A stretch of DNA of 64,000 nucleotides from Xanthomonas hortorum (GTDB taxonomy: Bacteria > Pseudomonadota > Gammaproteobacteria > Xanthomonadales > Xanthomonadaceae). Of this stretch, positions 47,146-56,561 are shown in pieces. The notes beneath the pieces were generated by a model that worked only from the letters and a program-made list of their open reading frames with translations, was not told the DNA's origin and made no database searches. The first letter of the stretch is position 1; every line of letters begins with the position of its first letter. The stretch is taken from assembly GCF_024339125.1 (NCBI RefSeq), contig NZ_CP101417.1, forward strand, positions 4,599,001 through 4,663,000, in the 5' to 3' direction. The translations under genes were made by a program, and so were the position numbers.

Positions 47146-48222
47146 CTAGTACCGCAATACCATGCCGCCGATCGCCAGCCCGGCGCCGGTGCCGAGCAGT
47201 GCGAACAGATCGCCGCGCTGCAGGCGCTGCTCGATCCGCGCGTGATGCAAGGCGTGCGGCAACGATGCGGCGACCTGATTGCCGGTGGCATGCAGGATGC
47301 GAATCACCTGATCGGCGCGCAGCCCCAAGGCCTGCACCACATGATCCAGACCGCCGCCGGAGGCCTGATGCGGCACAAAGCAGCGCAAGGCGTCTGTGGT
47401 GGTGCCGGCCTCGCGCAGCAATTGCTCCCAGAAGGTAGGCAGGTAGCGCGCCGCGAAGCGGTAGGCGCCGCGTCCATCCATGCTGAAGGTGCGCGCAGCA
47501 TCGGGCGCATTTTCTTCGCCACGCGGATAGCGCGTGCCGCCGCCGCGAATGCGGCAAAGATCGGCGCCACTGCCATAACTGCACAGGCGGCTGGACAGCA
47601 ATGCCGAGCCGTCTTCCGCAGCGCTGCGTCCCACGATCACTGCAGCCGCACCATCGCCAAACAACCCGGCCGTGGCCGGCGCCGATGCATCCAGCCCGCC
47701 CGATGCCACCTCGCTGGAGACGATCAATACGCGCTGGTAGCGCCCGAGCGCCAGCGCATTGGCGGCCATGTCCAATGCCACCAGAAAACTCAGACAGGTC
47801 GCGTTGACGTCGAACGCGGGAATACCCGAATCGCCCAGGCCAAGCGCGCGCTGGATCAATACCGCCTGGCAGGGAATCGGCTGCTCCATGACGCTGCAGG
47901 CCGAGATCAGGCAATCGATGTCGCCGGCCTCGATGCCGGCGCTTGCCAGCGCCTGGGTCGCGGCAGCGGCGCCCATCGACGATGCGGTCTCGCCCTCGCC
48001 CACGTAATGGCGCGTGGCCACACCCGAGCGCGCGAACGTGGTGCCCGCCGGCAACTGCCAGCGCGCGTCCAATTGTTGCGAGGTCACCTCCGTCGCGGGG
48101 ACATGGCGCCCGGTGCCCAGAATGCGCAGCGGCAATGCGTTCAACGCGGAGGTCTCATTGGACAAGGCGCGCAGCATAACGTGGCTGGCGTTGGCCGACT
48201 CGATCGATCGCACGCTGCGCAT
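47146..48222 (-). CDS. gumO: Beta-ketoacyl-ACP synthase III-like / OleA-like GumO
   Basis: The 358-residue thiolase-fold protein has the active-site Cys in DVNATCLSFL, the His in VPHQASGGGLDHV and the Asn in HATGNQVAAS, i.e. a complete Cys-His-Asn triad. KAS III enzymes join malonyl-ACP to an acyl-CoA; OleA-type members instead join two acyl-CoAs head to head. Start choice is ATG 48222; TTG 48231 and ATG 48177 also fit. It leads the overlapping cluster gumO-gumP-SDR-GT21-hydrolase-GT1. Confidence 0.85.
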   Translation of the reverse strand: MRSVRSIESANASHVMLRALSNETSALNALPLRILGTGRHVPATEVTSQQLDARWQLPAGTTFARSGVATRHYVGEGETASSMGAAAATQALASAGIEAGDIDCLISACSVMEQPIPCQAVLIQRALGLGDSGIPAFDVNATCLSFLVALDMAANALALGRYQRVLIVSSEVASGGLDASAPATAGLFGDGAAAVIVGRSAAEDGSALLSSRLCSYGSGADLCRIRGGGTRYPRGEENAPDAARTFSMDGRGAYRFAARYLPTFWEQLLREAGTTTDALRCFVPHQASGGGLDHVVQALGLRADQVIRILHATGNQVAASLPHALHHARIEQRLQRGDLFALLGTGAGLAIGGMVLRY

Positions 48223-48291
48223 CGCCTTCAAACGAAGAAGACCATGGCGCGGCCGATCAAGCCTTAGGAGCGGCCATCGAACCTGCTGCGC

Positions 48292-49317
48292 TTACGGCGC
48301 CTCCACCGCATACCCCATCGCCTGCAGCCGTGCGAGATATCCATCCGGCGCCGTCAGCCGGCTGATCGGCAGCACCGCGAAGGTGCTGCGATTGCGCTGC
48401 AACGCCGTGGTGGCGATGCTCAGCCAGTGCTCGCGCATGCGGCGTTCGAGATCGTCGATACCACGCGCCCTGGCCGCACCGGAGCTGGCCATCGCGCTCA
48501 TGCAGGCGGCCTGCGGATCTTCGCGCGGCAGCTGGCGCAGCGCTTCGATATCGCCCACCGACCATGCGTTGGCGCGCTCGACCATCGTGGGCAGATCGCG
48601 CTCCACTGTCACCAGAATGCTGCGAAAGCACGCGGTATCGTCCATGCCACCGGCACGGAATTCCTTGATGGCCTGGCGCGGGTCCTTGATCTTGTAGTCC
48701 AGCGCCGTAGGTGTCGGCTTGATACCTGCGCGCTTGGCGGCATGCTCCACCACCGACCAGATCACCGGCGAACGGGCAAGGCCAGAGCGCTTGATCGCGG
48801 CCTGATACAACTCACCGGCGGCAAGCATCGGGCGCTTGCGCTCCACACCCCGATCGCCACCGATATAGCGTGCCTTGGCCAGGCTCCAGCGGGCATACAG
48901 ATCGGCCGGCAACACCTCGCGTAGTTCGCCGCCGTCTTCGTTCTTCATCGCCTTCATGGCGGACGGCAGCAAGGTCAGCTTGCCGAAAAATCCCATGTCC
49001 GCATCGATCTGCACGGTCGGCGCCATCAGGACCTGCTGCGACTGCCCGATGATCGTTTCCACCTCCGTGGACTGCCACTGCAACCGCTTTGGCAATGGCG
49101 ACAAGGTGCCCAGGATCCACAACACGTGATCGCCCTTGCTGACCTTCCACAAGCCAGGGCCGGGCTGCACGCCGCGCACCACCATCGCTTCCAGATCGAC
49201 CACCGCCGGTGGCGATGACGATGGCGCAGCGACTTTCGGCCCTACGCCATCGCTGGCCGCCGCCAGCAGCGACACCAGCATCAATCCCGCTCCCCACACT
49301 GCCCCCTTGCCTCGCAT
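48292..49317 (-). CDS. gumN: TraB/GumN-family exported protein GumN
   Basis: The 341-residue product has an N-terminal hydrophobic signal (about 8-22) and the GumN domain. At the first GX2H position the sequence is GTLS (70-73), and at the second LPIS (316-319), so both metal-binding histidines are replaced by serine. It keeps the surrounding pattern (WILGTLSPLPKRL, APDGYLARLQAMGY). A possible inactive or altered enzyme; its role in xanthan production is unclear. The ATG at 49317 is preferred over a GTG at 49320. Confidence 0.88.
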   Translation of the reverse strand: MRGKGAVWGAGLMLVSLLAAASDGVGPKVAAPSSSPPAVVDLEAMVVRGVQPGPGLWKVSKGDHVLWILGTLSPLPKRLQWQSTEVETIIGQSQQVLMAPTVQIDADMGFFGKLTLLPSAMKAMKNEDGGELREVLPADLYARWSLAKARYIGGDRGVERKRPMLAAGELYQAAIKRSGLARSPVIWSVVEHAAKRAGIKPTPTALDYKIKDPRQAIKEFRAGGMDDTACFRSILVTVERDLPTMVERANAWSVGDIEALRQLPREDPQAACMSAMASSGAARARGIDDLERRMREHWLSIATTALQRNRSTFAVLPISRLTAPDGYLARLQAMGYAVEAP

Positions 49318-49409
49318 CACATGTCGCCCCTGTGTGAGACGCGGACATTACGCCAAGCCCGCCACCGCCGCGTTAGGGAAGCGTTCGGCATGGCAGGCGC
49401 AACCGTGGC

Positions 49410-49871
49410 TCAGCGCGGGACCAGAGCTGCCAACTGCGCGGCCAGCCGCGAGGCATCGTCGAGCAGCGCGAACCCTTCCCACACGAACCCGGGCGAGACC
49501 GTGCAACCCACCAGGGTGAAATCGCCAAGCGAGCGTGCTGCCTGCCAGCAGCCGGCCGGCACAACGTGCATCGGCGCACCGCGCTCGGCCGCATCCAGGA
49601 TCAGGCGTTGCAACTGCCCGCTGGCTTCATCGTAAATCAGCAGCTCCAGCGCATCGCCTTGCTGCCAATGCCAGCTTTCCTCGGCGTCCACGCGGTGCCA
49701 GGCGCTGCATTCGCCGGCACTGAGCAGAAAGCGGATCGCGGTCAGCGCGGGACGCGTGTGCCCGCCATCGGTGATCTGACGAGCAGACGCGTAGACACGA
49801 CGGAAGTGCCCTCCTTCCGGATGCGGGGCGAGGTCGAGCGAGCGAATCAGGTCAGCGGCGGTTGGATGCAT
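49410..49871 (-). CDS. DUF985 cupin-family protein
   Basis: The 153-residue cupin_5/DUF985 protein has LAPHPEGGHFRRVYAS, the metal-type motif AWHRVDAEESWHWQQGD and a C-terminal VGCTVSPGFVWEGFAL. Members bind a metal in a beta-barrel; function is generally unknown. It lies between gumM and gumN with 34 bp to gumM, breaking the simple gumM-gumN order. Confidence 0.88.
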   Translation of the reverse strand: MHPTAADLIRSLDLAPHPEGGHFRRVYASARQITDGGHTRPALTAIRFLLSAGECSAWHRVDAEESWHWQQGDALELLIYDEASGQLQRLILDAAERGAPMHVVPAGCWQAARSLGDFTLVGCTVSPGFVWEGFALLDDASRLAAQLAALVPR

Positions 49872-49905
49872 CCCTGCATGCTAAGACAGCGCGCGCCGCC
49901 ATGCA

Positions 49906-50700
49906 TCACGGCAGATGCTTGCCCGCGCGCAGACAGGTGCGGAAAAACACCAGCAGATCCCAGCTATAGCGCTTGAGCAGACGGCGCGGCTCGTGGAGCA
50001 GCCGATACATCCATTCCATGTGCAGACGCTGCACCCACTCGGGCGCACGCTTGGCGGTACCGGACAGGAAGTCCAGCAGTGCGCCGACACCGAACACCAG
50101 CGGCACCGTCAGCGCCTGGCTGTGATCGAGGATCCAGCGCTCCTGCAAGGGGTTGCCGAAGGCCACCAGCAGCACATCGGCGCCGGAGCGGTTGATGCGC
50201 TCGGCCAGGCCCTCGCCCGCCGCGGCAAACTCGCCGTAGCCATCGCACATGCCCACCACCTGCTGCCCCAGCGTGCCGGTCAGCGTGGCGGCCGCGGTCT
50301 TGCCCACGCCCGGGCGCCCGCCGAGCAGGAAGAACTTGAGCGGATGCGCAGCGTGGCGACACAGATACGGAATCAGATCGGTGCCATTGAGATTGCCGGC
50401 AAAGCGGCGGCCATGGATCAGCCGCGCGGCCAGATCCATGCCGATCCCGTCATTGACGATGCGCACGCTGGGCTCGCGCATCCGCATGCGCAACGCCTGG
50501 CATTGCACGATGAAATTGGTGTTGGCAAAGAACACCCGGCGCCGCTGCTGCGCCGCCAGCGCATGGAACAACTCCAGCGCAAAGGCTTCTTGCGTCGTGG
50601 ACAACACCGGAAACCCGCCAAGCGGAATCACCACGCCTTGGGGTGGCGCGCCATTGCCGGCAGTCGTTGTTTCCGTATCCACGTGCTGGCCCTGCATCAT
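49906..50700 (-). CDS. gumM: GumM beta-1,4-glucosyltransferase (WecB/TagA/CpsF, GT26)
   Basis: The 264-residue protein has the GT26 patterns NTNFIVQCQALRMR, RIVNDGIGMDLA and VLLVAFGNPLQERWILDHSQ. It adds the second glucose to polyprenyl-diphospho-glucose, making the cellobiose core of xanthan. No transmembrane helix; a peripheral inner-membrane enzyme. Two adjacent ATGs (50700, 50697) both serve; it follows gumL by 4 bp. Confidence 0.95.
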   Translation of the reverse strand: MMQGQHVDTETTTAGNGAPPQGVVIPLGGFPVLSTTQEAFALELFHALAAQQRRRVFFANTNFIVQCQALRMRMREPSVRIVNDGIGMDLAARLIHGRRFAGNLNGTDLIPYLCRHAAHPLKFFLLGGRPGVGKTAAATLTGTLGQQVVGMCDGYGEFAAAGEGLAERINRSGADVLLVAFGNPLQERWILDHSQALTVPLVFGVGALLDFLSGTAKRAPEWVQRLHMEWMYRLLHEPRRLLKRYSWDLLVFFRTCLRAGKHLP

Positions 50701-50704
50701 CGAA

Positions 50705-51499
50705 TCACCAAAGGTCGTAAGGGAATGCGGCCAGCAATCCGGCCTGCAAACTCGCCAGGTCGAACTCGCCATTGCCGCCCAGTTCCAGACACTCTTCCAC
50801 GCTATTGCCCGAATGCCACTGCGTGCGTCCGGTGCCGTTGTAGTAGTCGTCGTACTTGAAGCGGTCTTCGCCGTTGCCCCAGTCCAGATACACCGCCGGG
50901 ATCCCGTAGGCCTCGGCCAGAATCAGCCCGTGCAGCGAGCTGCTGATCACCAACTCGGCGCCCAGCAATGCGCTCATGAAGGTCGCAGGCTTGACGTTGG
51001 GAAATACCAGATGGTCGGCATACGCGCTGTATTTTTCGACCGGCTCGTTGAAGTGCGGAACGATGGCGAACGGACGCTTGTTTACCGCGCCAAGCGCATC
51101 GGCGGGAAAGAACATCGGCGTCAGCAGACCGGGGTCGCCATAGACCTCGGGCACCGTGATGCCGCGCTCCATCAAGAATTTGCGCGTCTTCGGCCCACGC
51201 ACTGCACGCACATCGAGCGTACTGAAGGTGTTGCGTTCGGCCGGAATCTTGCCGTTGATGCCACTGCCCCAGACGGTGTCGCCATCTTTGGCGAAGTGCA
51301 GCACCGAGCCGATCGCGATCAATTTCTTGCTGAGATCGCGCTTTTCAATCAACGTTTTGTCCTGCAAGGACAGCACGCAAGAGACGATCACCTTGGACAG
51401 GTGATCCCCCATGTTGACGCCAGCGTTTTTCGGCTGCCACCAGAACAATGCACGACGTTCGGCATGTTCTATCCACTTCTGCAGTAAAGCGTTGGCCAT
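50705..51499 (-). CDS. gumL: GumL ketal-pyruvate transferase
   Basis: The 264-residue protein belongs to the polysaccharide pyruvyltransferase family (CsaB-like): GDPGLLTP and SSLHGLILAEAYGIPAVYLD are the conserved stretches. It adds a 4,6-ketal pyruvate from phosphoenolpyruvate to the terminal mannose of xanthan, changing charge and viscosity. A strong AAGGAG precedes the ATG. Confidence 0.95.
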   Translation of the reverse strand: MANALLQKWIEHAERRALFWWQPKNAGVNMGDHLSKVIVSCVLSLQDKTLIEKRDLSKKLIAIGSVLHFAKDGDTVWGSGINGKIPAERNTFSTLDVRAVRGPKTRKFLMERGITVPEVYGDPGLLTPMFFPADALGAVNKRPFAIVPHFNEPVEKYSAYADHLVFPNVKPATFMSALLGAELVISSSLHGLILAEAYGIPAVYLDWGNGEDRFKYDDYYNGTGRTQWHSGNSVEECLELGGNGEFDLASLQAGLLAAFPYDLW

Positions 51500-51539
51500 C
51501 GTGAGGGATCTCCTTTAAAAAACGAATGAGCGCGCCGCA

Positions 51540-52739
51540 TCAATGCGAGAGCGCAGCCTCCGCAGAGGTGCGCGCGGCTGCGCCGGTGTTGTACGGGTAC
51601 AACCGGGTCTCTGGATACGCACCGGGATTGAGCACGCGATCGGTGGTATCGGACCAATTCAGGCACTGGCGATAGCGCACGTGCGGTGCTTCCAATGCCA
51701 GCCCGATTGCCGCAATGATCGAATCAGCGTCGCCCGGAGTGTAGCCGAAACGCGACTGATAGGGCCCGACGACGACGTTCGGGCAGACTGCCGGCAGCCC
51801 GAAAAAATCGTACTGCAGCAGCTTCATCGAACTGTCGGCCAGATAGATCGGCACCTGCTCGGATGCATAAGGCGCGATCCCGAAACGGGCGTGCTTGATG
51901 TAGCCGATGGTCTCGACGTGTTTCATTTCGCCATAGACCGTCACGTTGTCGCCGTAACCAGGATGACGCCCCATGCCCGAGCCAATCACATGGAACGTGA
52001 CGTGCGGAAAGGCCTTGCTGGCGACAACGAAAAATTCCGGATCGAACAACATCGAGCCCACTGCCACCGCGTGGATGCCCTCGCCATACGGCGATGGGTC
52101 GCCCAGCTGGTCCAGGTTGTGATCCACGCCATGGCCGACGTGATAGACGTTGTCACGGCTTGCCACTTCCTCGGCCATCGCTGGCGACACCAGCGCGATC
52201 ACATCGAGCGTTGGCGCAACACGGTCGAACTCGCGCTCGATGTAGGAAGCGACATTGATCGTGCTCAACGCATCGGATGCACGATAGACCAGCTTGGCCG
52301 CAGGATTGATACGCTTGGCGAGCTCGATGAAAGCAACTGCAATGCCGCTCTCGAACACGATCACGTCCGCCTCGCGCATCCAGTCAAGCAACTGACGCGG
52401 TGGATGCGCGGCATACCAGCGAAACATCGCATCCTCAACCGCACGTAGCCACGCGCGGCGCGTATTGAACGGATGCACCGTGGTGCGCCATAGATAGCAG
52501 TCGACCCCCTTGTGCGAGACGACAGTGTTCGCCGTTTCGTCCAGCGGCAGGCGCATGTCGCCCTTCATGCGCGAGAGCCTGCTGTAGCGCAGCGAGAAGA
52601 ATCGCGTCGTCCCGCGCAACGCCAGTTGATCGGTGATGAAATGGATATTGGCGCGGCGCGGCGTGCGGTAATCGTGTGCGGACAAGACCAGATAGCAAGG
52701 CCGGGCAATGCCGGAAGCAGCGGCGGGTGTGTCGCTCAT
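51540..52739 (-). CDS. gumK: GumK glucuronosyltransferase (GT70)
   Basis: The 399-residue GT-B enzyme transfers glucuronic acid from UDP-GlcA to the alpha-mannose of the lipid-linked trisaccharide. The catalytic Asp lies in [10 protein letters not shown]. The C-terminal half holds the UDP site ([20 protein letters not shown]). It is membrane-associated. The 64 bp before it, after gumJ, may hold the internal gumK promoter reported in Xanthomonas; I could not define it here. Confidence 0.95.
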   Translation of the reverse strand: MSDTPAAASGIARPCYLVLSAHDYRTPRRANIHFITDQLALRGTTRFFSLRYSRLSRMKGDMRLPLDETANTVVSHKGVDCYLWRTTVHPFNTRRAWLRAVEDAMFRWYAAHPPRQLLDWMREADVIVFESGIAVAFIELAKRINPAAKLVYRASDALSTINVASYIEREFDRVAPTLDVIALVSPAMAEEVASRDNVYHVGHGVDHNLDQLGDPSPYGEGIHAVAVGSMLFDPEFFVVASKAFPHVTFHVIGSGMGRHPGYGDNVTVYGEMKHVETIGYIKHARFGIAPYASEQVPIYLADSSMKLLQYDFFGLPAVCPNVVVGPYQSRFGYTPGDADSIIAAIGLALEAPHVRYRQCLNWSDTTDRVLNPGAYPETRLYPYNTGAAARTSAEAALSH

Positions 52740-52803
52740 GGGCCGTGTCCTATGGATGAGTGGAAAAGAGCATGCACCAACGCAGGCGAGGACAGTGTCG
52801 ATC

Positions 52804-54288
52804 TCATCGGCGTGCCTTGGCCTGGGTCAGTAATTTGCGGATGTTGACGATGGACAGCACATCGCGGCGGAACGCCGGCCAGATCGCCAGAGCCAGCAGA
52901 CAGACGGCTGCCATCGCCCCTGCACCAGCGGCAAGTTGCTGCCACAACGGGCCACCGGCCACGACGGAGGCGTAGTACGCGCAGCCACCGGCCACGCCGT
53001 AGGCCACCATCGGGCGCAAGGCGTTGGTGAACAGCGAGCGCACTGGCGCGTCGGAAATCTTGCCAATCCAGACCAGCGACAACGGCCAGATCAATAGCAG
53101 CCCGAACGAATAGCCGATCGCCACACCCATCGCCCCCCAACGCGAGCCGGCAAAGATGCAGCCAATCAGCACGATGCGCCCGACCAGCGAGTAAATCAGC
53201 TGCTGGCGCATCAATCCCTTGGACAGGAAGACCCAATAGGTGGCGTAGGACGCGGTCTGGAAAATTCCGCCCAGGGTCAACACCTGAAACAACGGCACCG
53301 CATCGCGCCACTGCTCGCCAAGTACCAGCACGATCAACGGCATCGCCAGCGCACAGGAAAAGGCAAACAGTGCAAAGATCAAGTGCACCATCACCGTTTG
53401 CCCACGCAGCAGGAAAGCGTTGAAGCGTTCGCGGTCGTCCTGCAGCTGCGACAGCACCGGCAACGCCACGCTGGTCGCCGGCGCGTTGATCTGGTTCAAC
53501 GGCATCATCAGCAACTGAAAGGCGCGGTTGTACAGGCCCAGTGCATCCGGGCCGGTCCGCCAACCGATGATCACCTGCCCGACATTGCGGCTGGCATATC
53601 CCAACAACTGCGCGGCCATCAGATTCCAGCCGAAGCTCATGAAATCGCGCATCGGCGCTGCACGCTGGTAGCCGCGCGGCAACCAGCGCGAGCAACTCGC
53701 GGCGATCAAGAAATTGACGCTGGCTTGCACCACCTGCTGCACCACCAGCGCCCAATAACCCCAACCGAGCAACGCCGCAGCAACAGCTGCAACCAAGCCC
53801 AGCACCTGCGAACCGACATCACTCAACGCCACCTGCCCGAAGCGCAGGCCACGGCTCAGATGCGCGCGGTACTGCGTGGTCATGCCGTTGATCAGGAAGG
53901 TCACCGCCAGCGCCTGCGAGATCATCACCAGCGCCGGCTCTTTGTAGAAATTGGCGATCAGGTGGGCAGAGGCATACACCACCACCGATAGCGACAAGCC
54001 GATACCGCTGTTGATCCAGAACAGGTTGTCGCGTTGTTCGCGGCTGACATGCTTGGCTTGCACGGCAGCGGCGGACAGACCGAAATCGCGCAGGATCTCG
54101 GCTGCACCGACGATCGCGGTGACCATCGCCATCAGGCCGTAGTCGTAAGGCGTCAGCAACCGCGCCAGCAAAATGATGCCGCCGAACTGCACGACCATCT
54201 TGGCGGACTGGCCGATCATGGTCACCGCTGCGCCACCGGCGGCACGCGAACCGAGGCTGCGTGGTGGGGGCGGCGTGGGGGATGTCAT
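52804..54288 (-). CDS. gumJ: GumJ xanthan repeat-unit flippase (Wzx-like)
   Basis: The 494-residue protein is a polytopic membrane protein (about 10-12 helices) of the MOP/Wzx family, with the N-terminal [20 protein letters not shown] and [13 protein letters not shown]. It moves the completed lipid-linked pentasaccharide to the periplasmic face. The ATG at 54288 lies 17 bp after gumI; longer frames are not supported. Confidence 0.94.
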   Translation of the reverse strand: MTSPTPPPPRSLGSRAAGGAAVTMIGQSAKMVVQFGGIILLARLLTPYDYGLMAMVTAIVGAAEILRDFGLSAAAVQAKHVSREQRDNLFWINSGIGLSLSVVVYASAHLIANFYKEPALVMISQALAVTFLINGMTTQYRAHLSRGLRFGQVALSDVGSQVLGLVAAVAAALLGWGYWALVVQQVVQASVNFLIAASCSRWLPRGYQRAAPMRDFMSFGWNLMAAQLLGYASRNVGQVIIGWRTGPDALGLYNRAFQLLMMPLNQINAPATSVALPVLSQLQDDRERFNAFLLRGQTVMVHLIFALFAFSCALAMPLIVLVLGEQWRDAVPLFQVLTLGGIFQTASYATYWVFLSKGLMRQQLIYSLVGRIVLIGCIFAGSRWGAMGVAIGYSFGLLLIWPLSLVWIGKISDAPVRSLFTNALRPMVAYGVAGGCAYYASVVAGGPLWQQLAAGAGAMAAVCLLALAIWPAFRRDVLSIVNIRKLLTQAKARR

Positions 54289-54305
54289 CGTTGGGATCTC
54301 TGCGG

Positions 54306-55355
54306 TCACAGCGCGGCGTCTCCATCCTTGCCGAGCGCTTCCAGGTAGGTGCGGTAGTGCAACTGCCCGATCCGTGGCCAATCACGTTGCGAAAGATCCG
54401 GTGCCGGGCCGCGTGGCGCGGCGCGCACCTTGTCCAGCATGCCGGTCAGCAGCGCTGCATCGAAGTCGCCTTCATAGAGAAACACCCAGCCCGGGCCGAC
54501 TTCCTCGGCAATGGCCGCATTCGACTCGCTCCACGGTGCCAGCACCGGTCGCGCCAGCGACAACGCCAGCAGCAGCGTGCCGGAGTTATGCATCTGCCGA
54601 TACGGCAACACCACCAGCTCGGCCTGGCTGACTTCGCGCGCCAACACCGGCTCTTCCACATAGGCCAGCAGCGCGGTGACGCGTGGATCCTGCGCGCAGG
54701 CATCCTCCACCAACGTGCGCATCTGCGGCGTGGCCGGGTTGCCGACGATGCGTAGATTCAAGCGCGGATCTCCTACTTCGCGCATCACATCCAGCAGCGT
54801 TTCCACACCCTTGTACGGACGAATCAAACCGAAGTGCAGCAGCCGCCCCGGCACCGTACTGCCCTGCTGCATGGTCGCGAACCAGTCGCGGTAATGGCCA
54901 TGCAGGATGGTGTCGGTGAACGGCGGCCGCGGCGGCGTGGTCGCATTGATGCGGATCCAGCGACGCGTCAAACGGTCGATCCACCGCAACAGGTTGCGCT
55001 CACGCCAGCCGCGATCTTCGTGCGGCGCCAGGTTGTGCAAGGTACGCACCACCGGCGTGCCGGTCAGTTGCAGCTTGAGCAACAACAGCGCCGCACACAC
55101 CTGCTTGGCCAACGTGCCGGCAGCACTCGGATGACGCAGCAGATACTCCGGCCAATGCAGATGCAGTACGTCGTAACGCGACAACAACGCATCGCGCATC
55201 GAGAAGAAGCGCGGTTGCACCGCATCCGGCAACGAAGCGTAGAGCTGAGTCAGATACGGATTGGTGTTGGCGTTGGGCTTCTCGGTGGAAAACAGCACGG
55301 TGACCTGCGGCTGCGTGGCCGCACGCGTCAGCGAGGCAGACGCAAGCGCACTCAT
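54306..55355 (-). CDS. gumI: GumI beta-mannosyltransferase
   Basis: The 349-residue GT-B fold enzyme has LHFGLIRPYKGVETLLDVM and ELVVLPYRQMHNSGTLLLAL. It adds the outer beta-mannose from GDP-mannose to finish the pentasaccharide. The ATG overlaps the gumH stop as ATGA. Confidence 0.94.
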   Translation of the reverse strand: MSALASASLTRAATQPQVTVLFSTEKPNANTNPYLTQLYASLPDAVQPRFFSMRDALLSRYDVLHLHWPEYLLRHPSAAGTLAKQVCAALLLLKLQLTGTPVVRTLHNLAPHEDRGWRERNLLRWIDRLTRRWIRINATTPPRPPFTDTILHGHYRDWFATMQQGSTVPGRLLHFGLIRPYKGVETLLDVMREVGDPRLNLRIVGNPATPQMRTLVEDACAQDPRVTALLAYVEEPVLAREVSQAELVVLPYRQMHNSGTLLLALSLARPVLAPWSESNAAIAEEVGPGWVFLYEGDFDAALLTGMLDKVRAAPRGPAPDLSQRDWPRIGQLHYRTYLEALGKDGDAAL

Positions 55356-56494
55356 CGCACCGCCTCCTGCGCGCGGCGCGTGCCCAGCGCAGTGTGGTAC
55401 TCGTCGATATAGCGCCCCACCACATGCTTCCAGTCGTAGCGGCTCACATATGCCATGGATGCCACGCGACGCGTATCGAAATCCGCATCCGACTGCAGCG
55501 CAAGCGCCTGCACCTGATCGGCCGCTATCTCGAGCCTGTCGCGATTGACGATCACGCCCTGACCGGACTCGCCGGCAAGACGCACGAACGGCGGGATATC
55601 GCTGAGGATCGGAATCAGGCCCGCACTCATCGCCTCGACTGCCGCAATGCCGAACCCTTCATGCCGCGACAGGCACACGAAGAACTGCGCCTGATGCATC
55701 AACGCCCGCAACTGTTCCTGCGAAGGCGACATGCTCAGCTGCACCTTGTCCTGCAAGCCACGCTCGGCGATCGCCTTGCGCAGATCGGCCTCGTTCAAAT
55801 CGTACTCGCGGCCGGCGATGATCAGCCGCCACTGCGGATCGCGCTTGAGCGCGGCCTGGAGCAACTCCAGGGTTTCGATCAGCCCCTTGTTCACCGACCA
55901 GCGCCCGAAATACAGCATCGTCCGCCCGGGCGTCGTTGCGCCCTGCCCTGCGTACTTCTCTACATCAACGCCGTTCTCGATCACCCGCAGGCGCGCCGGC
56001 GACACCACCTTGGCGAACAGATCGCCATCGTTCTCGCTGGTAGCGATCACCCGCGCATACGCCAGCGCAGAAGTGCGGGTCAGCGTCTGAAACCACAACT
56101 GCTTCATCCGCGAGGCGTAGGCGGTATGGAAAAACCCGCCATGCGTGGACACCACCATCGGCTTGCCATGCAGCGGCTTGGTCAGCGCAAGATAGTCGTA
56201 GAAAAAATCGATGCCATGCAGATGCACCAGATCCGCCGAGCGAATCGCACCGAGCACCGATGGCGCAAACGGGTAGCGCGACGAACCGCGGTAACCGATG
56301 CGCCGGATCGGCAGGCCCTGATGCGTTTCCTGCGCAGCAAGTTGCGCGCCTGGATCGGTGAACACCCGGTCCAACGTCACGATCTCCACCGTATCGGCAC
56401 TGTTGGCCTGATGTTGACGGGCCACATTGAGAACGACTTCCTCCATGCCTCCGATCGAAGGATGGAATTGGCGGACAACATGCACCACTTTCAT
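55352..56494 (-). CDS. gumH: GumH alpha-1,3-mannosyltransferase (GT4)
   Basis: The 380-residue GT4 enzyme starts KVVHVVRQFHPSIGGMEEVV and has the EX7E-type motif SRHEGFGIAAVEAMSAGLIP. It adds the inner mannose from GDP-mannose to the cellobiosyl lipid. The ATG at 56494 gives 380 residues, in line with the known GumH size. Confidence 0.95.
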   Translation of the reverse strand: MKVVHVVRQFHPSIGGMEEVVLNVARQHQANSADTVEIVTLDRVFTDPGAQLAAQETHQGLPIRRIGYRGSSRYPFAPSVLGAIRSADLVHLHGIDFFYDYLALTKPLHGKPMVVSTHGGFFHTAYASRMKQLWFQTLTRTSALAYARVIATSENDGDLFAKVVSPARLRVIENGVDVEKYAGQGATTPGRTMLYFGRWSVNKGLIETLELLQAALKRDPQWRLIIAGREYDLNEADLRKAIAERGLQDKVQLSMSPSQEQLRALMHQAQFFVCLSRHEGFGIAAVEAMSAGLIPILSDIPPFVRLAGESGQGVIVNRDRLEIAADQVQALALQSDADFDTRRVASMAYVSRYDWKHVVGRYIDEYHTALGTRRAQEAVR

Positions 56495-56561
56495 TACGCC
56501 AATCTCCTGTGCCCGCAACGCGCAACGGCGTGTTGCGACGGCTGATGATTCTGGAAGCTCG

